From: an uncultured Clostridia bacterium
Lineage (GTDB): Bacteria; Bacillota; Clostridia; Christensenellales; Borkfalkiaceae
Assembly: GCA_947630705.1 (NCBI GenBank)
Contig: CANRIK010000001.1
Coordinates: 124,001 to 188,000, forward strand
Direction: 5' to 3'
Length of the DNA stretch: 64,000 nt
This document shows positions 27,851 through 35,879 of this stretch, one piece after another; positions within the stretch are counted from its first letter, which is position 1; the number at the start of each line of letters is the position of its first letter. The position numbers were made by a program, and so were the translations under genes. The notes beneath the pieces are model-generated. The model saw only the letters and a program-made list of their open reading frames with translations. It searched no databases and was not told the origin of the DNA.

Positions 27851-28444
27851 ATGGTAAAACGTAATTTCGACAAAATGATGACGGACGAGATTGCCGCTTC
27901 AAAGACGGGTTCGCGACTGCTTCTGCATTGCTGTTGCGCTCCCTGTTCCTCCGCATGCCTCGAAAGGTTGAAAGATCATTTCGATATAACCGTCCTTTTT
28001 TACAATCCCAATATCGAGGACGGCGAATACGAGAGGCGAAAAAGGGAGCTGATACGGCTTATAGAAAGCACGGGCTGGGCGAAAATTTACGACTGCGACC
28101 ACAACACGTCGGAGTTTTACGACGCCGTAAAGGGGCTGGAAAACTGTCCGGAGGGCGGAGAGAGATGCGAAAGGTGTTTCCGTCTGCGACTTGAAAAGAC
28201 GGCTCGGATAGCTGAAAGTTCGGGGTTCGATTACTTTACCACCACTCTCACTTTGAGTCCCTTGAAGGACGCGGAAAAGCTGAACGCAATCGGCGAAGAG
28301 CTCGGCGGAGAAAAATGGCTCCACTCCGACTTCAAAAAATGCAACGGGTATTTGAGAAGCATAGAACTTTCAAAGGAGTACGAACTGTACAGACAGGACT
28401 ACTGCGGCTGTATATTTTCGAAACGGGAACGTTCAAAGACTTGA
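27851..28444 (+). CDS. queH: Epoxyqueuosine reductase QueH
   Basis: About 197 residues of the DUF208 family, which carries out the last step of queuosine synthesis in tRNA, reducing epoxyqueuosine to queuosine; it replaces the cobalamin enzyme QueG. Metal-binding cysteines are intact: HCCCAPCSS at the N terminus, CPEGGERCERC in the middle and YCGCIFS near the C terminus. I start at the ATG at 27851, because MVKRNFDKMMTDEI aligns with the usual N(Y/F)DK beginning; in-frame ATGs further upstream lie within or before the promoter. The transcript should be leaderless. No other queuosine gene is nearby. Confidence 0.93.
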   Translation: MVKRNFDKMMTDEIAASKTGSRLLLHCCCAPCSSACLERLKDHFDITVLFYNPNIEDGEYERRKRELIRLIESTGWAKIYDCDHNTSEFYDAVKGLENCPEGGERCERCFRLRLEKTARIAESSGFDYFTTTLTLSPLKDAEKLNAIGEELGGEKWLHSDFKKCNGYLRSIELSKEYELYRQDYCGCIFSKRERSKT

Positions 28445-28469
28445 AAAAAAGCGCGCAACGTGCTACAAT
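28441..28469 (+). promoter_or_regulatory. Promoter of the carbamoyltransferase-like gene
   Basis: TTGAAA (28441-28446), a 17-bp spacer and TACAAT (28464-28469). A leader of about 25 nt carries a CGGAG Shine-Dalgarno. Confidence 0.8.
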
Positions 28470-28498
28470 AAATATACAATAAAATTCGGAGCGGATAT

Positions 28499-29437
28499 AT
28501 GGATATAAACAGATACTCTCCCTCTTACGGAATAAACGCAAAACACTTCATAAGAATTTCCGATTTCGACACCGAACAGCTGTTTGAAATTCTCTATGCA
28601 ATCAAAGCAATGAAAGCAAAATTCATTGCTCACGAGGACACGCGCATACTCAAAAACACGACTATCGCGCTGCTCTTCGGCGACACTTCGTTGAGAACGC
28701 GCTCGGCTCTCGAAATAGGCGTGCGGCAGCTCGGAGCGGTCTGCGTAAATTTACCTTACAGCGAAAAGGACATGCGCGCCGGAGAGAATATCAAGGACAT
28801 AGTAAACGTCATTTCGAGATACGGCGTAGGCGCGCTGGTCACGAGGGGAATTTCGGGCAAGGAACTCGACGAGTTCTGCTCCGTCTCCACCATTCCCATC
28901 ATCAATTCCACAAACGAGAGCAGTATTCCCTTGCAGACGGTGGGCGACCTCTTCACCATTTGGGAGAAGCGCGGAAAGCTGGAAGGCTTGAAACTCGCGT
29001 ATGTGGGCAAGGGAGACGCAAACTCGAAGTCTCTTATTCTCGGAGCCATAAAGTGCGGAATGGACGTGGCGATTGCCACCCCCAATGAGTTCGCCCTCAA
29101 AAGAGATATGCTGAACTCCATAAGACAGTTCGGCAACATACTTGCCACCGACAATCCCGTAGAGGCGGTGAGAGACGCCGATATAGTTTATACAGACAGC
29201 TACAACTATCATTCGGCCATAACCGACCATGAAAAGGAGATATTGGAGCCCTATCGCGTGGACACTTCGCTGATGTCGGTTGCAAAACACGGGGCGTACT
29301 TCATGCATTCGCTGCCGGCTCGCCGCGGAGTGGAAGTCACCGCGGAAATCATAGACGGAAAAAACAGCCTCGTTCTGGATCAGGGCGAAAATAAATTGCA
29401 CGCCATAAAAGCCGTGCTTGCGCTGCTTGTAAAATAA
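28499..29437 (+). CDS. Aspartate/ornithine carbamoyltransferase family protein with atypical active site
   Basis: The 312-residue protein has the two-domain transcarbamylase fold. The carbamoyl-phosphate motif reads SLRTR (TSLRTRSALEIG near residue 64), as in N-acetyl- and N-succinylornithine transcarbamylases rather than the STRTR of OTC/ATC. The HPxQ motif reads IPLQ (near 141-144), losing the His. The ornithine-type HCLP reads HSLP (FMHSLPARRGVEVTAEIIDG), losing the Cys, and no SMG loop is seen (TDSYNYHSAITDHEKEI instead). It lies between queH and a phosphoesterase, with no arginine or pyrimidine genes nearby. It may use another acceptor or be non-catalytic. I therefore give no gene name. 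Confidence 0.85.
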   Translation: MDINRYSPSYGINAKHFIRISDFDTEQLFEILYAIKAMKAKFIAHEDTRILKNTTIALLFGDTSLRTRSALEIGVRQLGAVCVNLPYSEKDMRAGENIKDIVNVISRYGVGALVTRGISGKELDEFCSVSTIPIINSTNESSIPLQTVGDLFTIWEKRGKLEGLKLAYVGKGDANSKSLILGAIKCGMDVAIATPNEFALKRDMLNSIRQFGNILATDNPVEAVRDADIVYTDSYNYHSAITDHEKEILEPYRVDTSLMSVAKHGAYFMHSLPARRGVEVTAEIIDGKNSLVLDQGENKLHAIKAVLALLVK

Positions 29438-29462
29438 TCTTTCAACAGAAAATCAAAGTTTA

Positions 29463-29503
29463 AGAGCCGACCGCGGCGTCATTGCCGCGGTCGGCTCTTT
29501 TTG
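29463..29503 (+). terminator. Strong terminator of the carbamoyltransferase-like gene
   Basis: A 15-bp perfect stem (AGAGCCGACCGCGGC and complement, loop GTCATT) is followed by a T tract. Confidence 0.95.
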
Positions 29504-29517
29504 TAAAATCGCAATTT

Positions 29518-29558
29518 AAAAAGTCCGGACGGCCTTTCGACGGTCAGTCGGACTTTTT
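29518..29558 (-). terminator. Terminator overlapping the phosphoesterase stop codon
   Basis: AAAAAGTCCG and CGGACTTTTT pair around an imperfect inner stem. The stop codon at 29544-29546 lies within the hairpin, so the last codons are part of it. Confidence 0.85.
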
Positions 29559-30395
29559 CGCTTTATTGAACTCTCTCCCCTCATCGGCGCACGCGCACGA
29601 TTTCGGAACAAGAGTTATCATAACTATTTCGGGACGGTTGAAGAGCCTTACGGGAAACTCGGAATTACCCAAACCGCGGGAAATTATCATTTCGGTGTCT
29701 TTGACCCTGTGTATTCCGGAAGTATACTTCGGGAACAATCCCTGTCCCGGGGCGTATATGCCGCGGCCGGTAAAGGGAATACGCCACTGTCCGCCGTGAG
29801 CGTGACCGCAAAGCACGAGGGCATATCCGGCCCGTGCGTAACGCTCTATATGGTGGGGCATATGGGCGAGAAGTACGGCGGACGAAGGATCTTTTGAAAA
29901 ATTAAATACGGCGTCGTTTTTATTGCTCGCTCCGTTCAGACCGGCAAAAGTTATGCCGCAGACCTCCGTCTCGGAGTTGTCGAGGACGGTCGCTCCCTCT
30001 TCCGTCAACGCCGCCTTGAATCTCCTGTATCCCTTGTTGCGCATTTCGTGATTGCCGGAGACGTATATCACGGGCGCGACGGCAGAGAGAACGGCCACCG
30101 TGCGCAGAGCTACAAGTATATTTTTCATAGAGTACTCGTGAATCAAGTCGCCCGTTATCACAACCGCGTCGGGGCGGAGAGCGAATACTTTTGATATTAG
30201 TCTGTTGTTATGCTCGCCGAAGGATTTGCCGTGAAGGTCGGAAATCTGGACGATTTTGACCTCCCGTTCGGTTTTGAAAGGGACATTGTAGCGCGTAACG
30301 GCAATCAGATTATTATTCAGCCATATCAGCGCCGCTATAATTGCCGCCGCTGTTACGGGGCACACGACAACGAGGGCTATCTGCCATGCCGTCAT
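29544..30395 (-). CDS. Membrane-anchored metallophosphoesterase (YaeI-like)
   Basis: The 283-residue protein has an N-terminal hydrophobic anchor (ALVVVCPVTAAAIIAALIWL, about residues 7-26). The calcineurin-like motifs follow: SDLHGKSFG near 52, TGDLIHE near 80, SGNHEMRNKG near 113 and the C-terminal GHAHGGQWRIP near 195. This is the pattern of YaeI/UDP-diacylglucosamine-pyrophosphatase-related phosphoesterases; the substrate is unknown. The start overlaps the trmB stop by 4 bp (ATGA), so it is the second gene of a trmB operon. Confidence 0.9.
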   Translation of the reverse strand: MTAWQIALVVVCPVTAAAIIAALIWLNNNLIAVTRYNVPFKTEREVKIVQISDLHGKSFGEHNNRLISKVFALRPDAVVITGDLIHEYSMKNILVALRTVAVLSAVAPVIYVSGNHEMRNKGYRRFKAALTEEGATVLDNSETEVCGITFAGLNGASNKNDAVFNFSKDPSSAVLLAHMPHHIERYARAGYALVLCGHAHGGQWRIPFTGRGIYAPGQGLFPKYTSGIHRVKDTEMIISRGLGNSEFPVRLFNRPEIVMITLVPKSCACADEGREFNKAKKSD

Positions 30396-31063
30396 TTCTT
30401 CACCGCCGCTATCCTGTAAATGTTTTTGCCGCGACTTATGAACATTTTTTCGTGCTCCGTCCGAACGTCGCCCTCCACGGGGTCGGCGGTCAGATCTTCG
30501 CGAACGTCGAATATCTCATATCCGCAAGAGCGGTAACTTTCCAGCGAGAACAGATAAAAATCCCTGTCGTCGGTCTTTTGAATGATTTCTCCGCCGTCCT
30601 TTAAAAGCTGCCTGTACATATCCAGAAATTTGGGATGGGTCAGCCGCTGTTTTTTATAGCCTTCCTTGGGGAGAGGATTGGAAAAGTTGAGATATATGCG
30701 CGAAACGGAGCCCTCGGATAAGTATTTCGGCAGCACCTCCGCCGCACAATTTATAAAGTATACGTTGGTAAGTTTTTCGGCCTTTGCGCGTTCGAGAGCC
30801 TCCACGAGCACGTTGGATATTTTTTCGACGGCGATATAATTTATGTCGGGATTGAGCTTTGCCGTCTCCGCCACGAAACCGCCCTTGCCGCAACCTATTT
30901 CGAGATGTATGGGGTTGCCGTTGCCGAAAATTTCCGAAAGCGGCAGTAAGTCGGGTACGGTCGCCGAAATCCGCATGTCTTTTTCGGACATGTCGGCTAT
31001 TTTTACTATGTCAGAACAGGCGGCGATACGCTCGTCAAGCCGCGATTTTCTGTGCATTCTCAT
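30392..31063 (-). CDS. trmB: tRNA (guanine-N7-)-methyltransferase
   Basis: The 223-residue Rossmann methyltransferase makes m7G46 in the tRNA variable loop. SAM motif LEIGCGKGGFVAETAKLNP is near residues 54-72, the catalytic-region YLNFSNPLPKEGYKKQRLTH near 140 (the usual DPWPK reads SNPLPK), and TDDRDFYLFS near 180. The N terminus MRMHRKSRLDERI is canonical. The promoter TTGCAA-17-TAAAAT ends six bases before this ATG, implying a leaderless transcript. Confidence 0.94.
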   Translation of the reverse strand: MRMHRKSRLDERIAACSDIVKIADMSEKDMRISATVPDLLPLSEIFGNGNPIHLEIGCGKGGFVAETAKLNPDINYIAVEKISNVLVEALERAKAEKLTNVYFINCAAEVLPKYLSEGSVSRIYLNFSNPLPKEGYKKQRLTHPKFLDMYRQLLKDGGEIIQKTDDRDFYLFSLESYRSCGYEIFDVREDLTADPVEGDVRTEHEKMFISRGKNIYRIAAVKK

Positions 31064-31069
31064 GAGAAA

Positions 31070-31098
31070 ATTTTAACATATCCGCATAAGTTTTGCAA
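31070..31098 (-). promoter_or_regulatory. Promoter giving leaderless trmB start
   Basis: Minus-strand TTGCAA (31093-31098), a 17-bp spacer and TAAAAT (31070-31075), six bases before the ATG at 31063. Confidence 0.75.
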
Positions 31099-31223
31099 TC
31101 GTTTGCAAGTGTGAAAAAGCTACGCTTTTATTTTTTGTTTATTTTGAGGCGGAGCGTTTGAAATGAACGCTCGCGCTTTACAATTAAGCGCCGGGTGAAA
31201 ATAAATAATTTTGAGAGGTAAAG

Positions 31224-31772
31224 ATGACTTGCGTTGAAATTATTGATTTATTCACCTTATACGGCGTGGATATTGTTGTGCTCGGAGCGATGACTTCCGC
31301 CATTACGCAGCTTTTAAAAACCACTGCTCTGAAAAACGTCGCAAATAAAATTTATACCTTCTTGCCGTTTGCGATAGGTACGGCGCTGTACATATGCTAC
31401 TCCGCCATTACTCATACCGACTTCTGTTTCCCCTTCGAAAACATATTCGCAACTCTCGAAAAAGGAATTTCGGTCGGCGCGGCGGCGACGTTGGTGTACG
31501 TCGTTTACGAACAGTTTGTGAGGGGGAAGCGCTCCGACATGCCGCAGAGTCTCATTGAGGCGCTGGTGGTAAACTTTGTGGACAGTGACAGAGCCCCTTC
31601 GACGGCAGAGAAAATTCGTGAGCAATTCGACGCGGCAGATATAGCCGCCTCCGCCCAAAAAATTGCGGCGGCGATTGCAGAAAACGCGGCCGAGGACGCG
31701 GACAAAGATCAAATAGCCGCGCTTGCTCTGCTCATTGCCGAAACCTTGAAACAGACAACCGACACGCCGTAA
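31224..31772 (+). CDS. Small membrane protein of unknown function (three helices plus Ala-rich tail)
   Basis: The 182-residue protein has hydrophobic segments near residues 15-33, 44-62 and 80-97, followed by a soluble Ala/Glu-rich helical tail (DIAASAQKIAAAIAENAAED). The layout resembles a holin-like or coupling membrane protein, but no family is recognised. A GAGAGG Shine-Dalgarno supports the start and a terminator follows. It is monocistronic, convergent with the gerA operon. Confidence 0.7.
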   Translation: MTCVEIIDLFTLYGVDIVVLGAMTSAITQLLKTTALKNVANKIYTFLPFAIGTALYICYSAITHTDFCFPFENIFATLEKGISVGAAATLVYVVYEQFVRGKRSDMPQSLIEALVVNFVDSDRAPSTAEKIREQFDAADIAASAQKIAAAIAENAAEDADKDQIAALALLIAETLKQTTDTP

Positions 31773-31778
31773 AAAAAC

Positions 31779-31816
31779 GCCTCCGCGCTCTCTTTTAAGG
31801 AGTAAAACGCGGAGGC
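31779..31816 (+). terminator. Terminator between the small membrane protein and gerAC
   Basis: GCCTCCGCG and CGCGGAGGC form a 9-bp stem with a 20-nt loop, then a weak T-rich stretch. The inverted repeat could serve both converging transcripts. Confidence 0.65.
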
Positions 31817-31902
31817 TCTTACTTTTATATCGGGTCTTTCGGATATCTTTTTATATGTTTCCGTTTTTGTATTTTGTATATGCTCCGCCTCTGTATTTCC
31901 GG

Positions 31903-33204
31903 TCAGTTGCGCGAACTGATTTTGACGTCATACTTAATTTTCATGTTTTTGAGTACGGTGTCTTTGAGCTCTTCGAATCTGGAATATTTGAATTTGAAGA
32001 GCTGTTCTTTTATTCCGAGAAAATCGCAGTCGGTTTCTCTGCACACATCCATAAGCGATTGAAGCCTCTTTACCATTTCTCCCTCCGCCGCTTCGAGGAC
32101 GCGAGGAGAAAGTTTGTCGTCGTTTTCAGTCTCCTTGGGTTCCACTACCTTCTTGATTCCGGCTATCTGCGCGTAGGCGGAGAATTTCAAAGTGACTTCG
32201 GCTTCATTGCCGTCGGCGTTTACGCTTATTCCGCCGGACGCGTTGCCCAGCCCCAGAGTGTAGTGATATTCGGAGGTATCGCACGGCAAAACCGCAAGAC
32301 GTATTTCGTTTTTCAACACATCGAGGGCGAACGCCTGCTGTTCGTCAAGTATTCCGACAAACATACCGTCTCTGAAAATCGCCGTGCGCCGCGCCGTAAA
32401 TTCCACCGGCGATTCGCCCGAGGAACCGCCGCCCGAACCGCTTTCTCCCGAACCGCCGCCGGAACCGCCCGACGACTCACCTCCCGACGACTCACCTCCC
32501 GAAGAACTGCCGCCCGAAGAGCCCGAACCGCCCGTCTGCGGTTTCTGACCGCCCACGTTGTCGCCGTTGCCGCCCTCCTCGCTTGTGCCCTGTACGTTGG
32601 CCTCTATGAACGGCATATAGCATGCCGCGCTCCTCGAAAAGTGCGCCACGGCTATATCTTTGAGGCTGACTCCCGAGACGTTTGCGGATTTTTTGAGTTC
32701 CTCCGCAAGAGCGCGCTGAATAACCGTGGTGGTCATGTCTCCCGTCTTTGTGGGCAGCGCCAACATTTCGGAAGCGTCGCCGTCGCACATCGCCACGAGA
32801 GCGGTGAGCTCGGAATAGTTCTTGCGGAAAAAACAGCCCATGAGACGGAAGATATTTTTATCCTTACAGCTGTCGCCGAGAAGAATCAATTTGCAGAACT
32901 GCAACTGCGGATAAAATCCCGTTTTTGCGTTTATTTCGTTTAACGCGTCGGCTATGGTCTCGCCGCTGCCCTGAATTTCGGCATATTCCACGTTGTCGCC
33001 GCTCTGCGACGGCTTGGGAATGGCAAGTTGCGCCGTAACCTGCACTTCGTTTTCGGTGGAATCTATTCCGACCGCCACTATGAGAGAGGATTTGTGCAGG
33101 TCAACCAACCCGAAATCGTTGGTGAGAAACAGCGCGGCGAGCGCAAGAAACAGCACCCAGAAAAAAATTACGGAAATGCGGCGGAGTCTTTCTTTATATT
33201 TCAT
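31903..33204 (-). CDS. gerAC: Spore germination protein, Ger(x)C family, without lipobox
   Basis: The 433-residue C subunit of a GerA-type germinant receptor. It has an N-terminal helix (ISVIFFWVLFLALAALFLT, about 10-28), then the GerAC domain (SSLIVAVGIDSTENEVQVTAQ; QFCKLILLGDS). A long Gly/Ser linker sits at about residues 222-262, followed by the C-terminal domain ending KNMKIKYDVKI. GerAC proteins are normally lipoproteins with an LxGC box; here no Cys follows the first helix, so it is probably held by an uncleaved membrane anchor. A strong AAGGAG Shine-Dalgarno precedes the ATG. It is the last gene of the operon. Confidence 0.9.
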   Translation of the reverse strand: MKYKERLRRISVIFFWVLFLALAALFLTNDFGLVDLHKSSLIVAVGIDSTENEVQVTAQLAIPKPSQSGDNVEYAEIQGSGETIADALNEINAKTGFYPQLQFCKLILLGDSCKDKNIFRLMGCFFRKNYSELTALVAMCDGDASEMLALPTKTGDMTTTVIQRALAEELKKSANVSGVSLKDIAVAHFSRSAACYMPFIEANVQGTSEEGGNGDNVGGQKPQTGGSGSSGGSSSGGESSGGESSGGSGGGSGESGSGGGSSGESPVEFTARRTAIFRDGMFVGILDEQQAFALDVLKNEIRLAVLPCDTSEYHYTLGLGNASGGISVNADGNEAEVTLKFSAYAQIAGIKKVVEPKETENDDKLSPRVLEAAEGEMVKRLQSLMDVCRETDCDFLGIKEQLFKFKYSRFEELKDTVLKNMKIKYDVKISSRN

Positions 33205-33243
33205 ATTCTCTCCTTCCTCGTCATAATCTCCTACTCTTCCTTG

Positions 33244-34323
33244 TCATAATCTTCTCCTCTGCGCCGCGTCCGTTCTCCTCAACGCCCACGCCGAAAGAGG
33301 CGCCGCCACCGCAAACAGCAATACGGCAATCCACATCCAATCCGACAAGAACTCGAACATGGACGTGTACAGATGATTGCAGGTTATCAATATGACGAGC
33401 AACACTCCGTTGACGGCGAGAGAGAGTATCTCGGGGCAATCCCAACCCGTGCACTTGACGAGGCAATGCACCGCGAGCTGGATATTCAAAACCATTGCGA
33501 ACAGCATCACTATTTCGAGGGCGTAAAGAGCGTACAGGTCCACTCGGCCGACGACGTCGAGAGCGGAAAAATAGAGGGAAATTTTGGATACGGCAAACTG
33601 CCTCGACGAGGTGAGTTCGCCGTATATTCCGTAAAATACCGCCAAAAACAGCAGAACTATCAAGCCGCCGAGGACATAACTTAAAGTCATCTTCGCGGCG
33701 TCGCCTTTTCTGTAACGATAGTGACCGAGGAACATGAGAAGATACGCCGGCTCTATGAAGGAGAGCGCTGTTTTCAAAGAGCCCATGAATATGGCCTGCG
33801 GCGGAGTTTTGAGTACGGGCAGAAGATTGGAAAAGTCCGTTTCGGAAAACGACATAAAGAATATGAATACGATGCTGACTATGAACACCGGCATACATAT
33901 GTCCGCGCATCTGCCTATGTTTTTAAAGCCCTTGGAACCGGCGTAAACCGTGAACAGAAATATCGGTGCGAATACGAGAAAAGAGGGAACGGTATCGTAA
34001 AATATGGCGTGCACGTACAGTTTTTGCTCGAACATGGGCAGAATTACAGAGAGAATGAAGAACGCGGCGAAGAGCCCGTAAATTATTCTGGCCGCAACTG
34101 TGCCGAAAGTGTTCTGAATGAGTTCGAAGAGAGTTTTGTCCGTCTTTGAGCCCAGATACGCCACCGCCCAAATTACCGCGCCCTGCACGGCAAAATCTAT
34201 GAGTGCGGAAAAGAGAAGGTCTCTGCCGCTGATTCCGGCAAGCGCCACGGGATATAATAGGAGCCGCATTGCAACCGTATAGAACGCAAGAATGAAACAT
34301 ATCTGTCTAACGCTTATTTTCAT
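33244..34323 (-). CDS. gerAB: Spore germination protein GerAB (APC-superfamily permease-like)
   Basis: The 359-residue polytopic protein has about ten hydrophobic helices and belongs to the GerAB/YndE family. It is thought to be the germinant-binding subunit of the receptor in the inner spore membrane. It begins MKISVRQICFILAFYTVAMR; ALSFIEPAYLLMFLGHYRYRK and YGELTSSRQFAVSKISLYF lie in the middle. It overlaps gerAA by 17 bp and is followed by gerAC after 39 bp, so the operon order is A-B-C. Confidence 0.9.
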   Translation of the reverse strand: MKISVRQICFILAFYTVAMRLLLYPVALAGISGRDLLFSALIDFAVQGAVIWAVAYLGSKTDKTLFELIQNTFGTVAARIIYGLFAAFFILSVILPMFEQKLYVHAIFYDTVPSFLVFAPIFLFTVYAGSKGFKNIGRCADICMPVFIVSIVFIFFMSFSETDFSNLLPVLKTPPQAIFMGSLKTALSFIEPAYLLMFLGHYRYRKGDAAKMTLSYVLGGLIVLLFLAVFYGIYGELTSSRQFAVSKISLYFSALDVVGRVDLYALYALEIVMLFAMVLNIQLAVHCLVKCTGWDCPEILSLAVNGVLLVILITCNHLYTSMFEFLSDWMWIAVLLFAVAAPLSAWALRRTDAAQRRRL

Positions 34324-35749
34324 TTTTGAGCCTCACTTTATTGCCCGTCTTTATTGATTTGGGGCGATTTTTTAGAGAGTACATATTGGCCTTTACCATA
34401 CTGTCGTACAAGTCGTTCTTGACGAGGGGCGCGAACGGAGCGAGCAAAGGCACACCGTAGGACTGTTCGGATACGATATATGTTATAAGAAAAACCGTCA
34501 GTACCACCACTCCGAATGGGCCGACGCTGCCCGCGGTAATAAGAAATATCCAGCGCAGAGTAGTCGTCGTCTCCACAAGGTCGGGCACCGTGTAAAGACA
34601 TATGGCAGAAAAAGCTATTATTATGATTGCCGGAGTGGAGATGATTCCGGCCTTGACGGCAGTGTCGCCGAGCACGAGCGCGCCGACTACCGAGAGCGCA
34701 AGTCCGACATATTTCGGCATACGTATAGAGGCTTCGTTCAGTACTTCCAGAACGAGCAAGACTACGAGCATCTCTATGCTCGGCGATAGCGGCAGTCCCT
34801 CCGAGGAACTCGATATCTTCAAAAGAAGCCTGAACGGAATAAGCTGTGCCTTATAGAGCTGCGCCGAAATGTAAAGAGCCGGCAAAAATACCCCCAACAT
34901 CACGGATATAAACCTTATCACCCTCAAAGTCGTGGCTCGATACGAGGCGGAATAGTAGTCCTCCCCCGTCTGAAAATCCTCAACGAGCATGTACGGAACG
35001 GTTATGGCTATCGGGGAACCGTCAACGAGTATTCCCACTCTGCCCTCGCACACCTTGGCGCAGAATATATCGGGTTTTTCCGCCGTGCCGCACTGTTTGA
35101 ATATAGAACGGGGACGTCGGGATATGAACGCCGAAATATATGAGGAATCGGGTATGATATCTATTTTGTTTTCGGCTATCTCCCTCTCCACCTTTTCCGG
35201 CAGACCTTTGGGGCATACTCCCTCTATATACACTATGGCGACGGCCGTTTCCGAACGCTTGCCGCTTTTGACCGTTTTGATTTGCAATTTATCGCTCTTT
35301 ATGCGCTTTCTTACAAGCGCCATGTTGGTCTTGATTTCCTCTATAAATCCCTCTCGCGGACCTTTTACGGCTATCTGCGTGGGGGGCTCGGCCACCGCTC
35401 GCGCCGGAGGGTTTTTGAGGCCCAGAATAAAGAATTGGCTTTCGCCGTCGGCAAAGAGCGCGGCGTTGCCGTCGGAAATTTCCTTTACCGCCTCAGGAAG
35501 GCTCTTGCCGTCCTTGACCTCCGGAGAGGCGAGCAGTAAGCGAATCTTTTCTATCGGGTCGTCCTTTTTTACGTCCCTCAAAGGCTTAACCACAAGCTCG
35601 CCCAAAAGTTCCTTGTTGCATATACCGTCGGCATAAATCGCGGCAAATTTCCTGCCGCCTTCGGAGACGAACTCAAATACGAGGATATCCTCGCTCTTTA
35701 AGATTTTTTTGACCGCCTTTATGTTTTTATCAAGAGTGCTCATACGCAT
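34307..35749 (-). CDS. gerAA: Spore germination protein GerAA
   Basis: The 480-residue A subunit of the germinant receptor has a soluble N-terminal half of two subdomains (to about residue 250), then a membrane half with about five helices. The family signatures are GRVGILVDGSPIAITVPYMLVEDFQ near 232-256, with EDYYSASYRATTLRVIRFI and PFRLLLKISSSSEGLPLSPSIEM further on. GerAA forms the recently described ion-channel subunit. The start may be this ATG or the ATG two codons downstream; a TAAAAT lies six bases before the second one. Sporulation-sigma control is expected, but I see no clear sigma-G promoter. Confidence 0.92.
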   Translation of the reverse strand: MRMSTLDKNIKAVKKILKSEDILVFEFVSEGGRKFAAIYADGICNKELLGELVVKPLRDVKKDDPIEKIRLLLASPEVKDGKSLPEAVKEISDGNAALFADGESQFFILGLKNPPARAVAEPPTQIAVKGPREGFIEEIKTNMALVRKRIKSDKLQIKTVKSGKRSETAVAIVYIEGVCPKGLPEKVEREIAENKIDIIPDSSYISAFISRRPRSIFKQCGTAEKPDIFCAKVCEGRVGILVDGSPIAITVPYMLVEDFQTGEDYYSASYRATTLRVIRFISVMLGVFLPALYISAQLYKAQLIPFRLLLKISSSSEGLPLSPSIEMLVVLLVLEVLNEASIRMPKYVGLALSVVGALVLGDTAVKAGIISTPAIIIIAFSAICLYTVPDLVETTTTLRWIFLITAGSVGPFGVVVLTVFLITYIVSEQSYGVPLLAPFAPLVKNDLYDSMVKANMYSLKNRPKSIKTGNKVRLKNENKR

Positions 35750-35813
35750 ATTTTAAGTAAAAATCCGTAAAAAATACCGCTTCGGCGGAATTATCGGCGG
35801 CAGCCGCGCTCTG

Positions 35814-35842
35814 TTGACAAATTTGTCGGAAAATGATAAAAT
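35814..35842 (+). promoter_or_regulatory. Promoter of the glycosylase operon
   Basis: TTGACA, a 17-bp spacer and TAAAAT give a leader of about 35 nt. AAAATGCA and TGCATTTT form an 8-bp inverted repeat around 35837-35867, just before the AAAGG Shine-Dalgarno. Confidence 0.75.
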
Positions 35843-35879
35843 GCAACCTGTAAAAGCGGCTGCATTTTAAAGGTAAATT

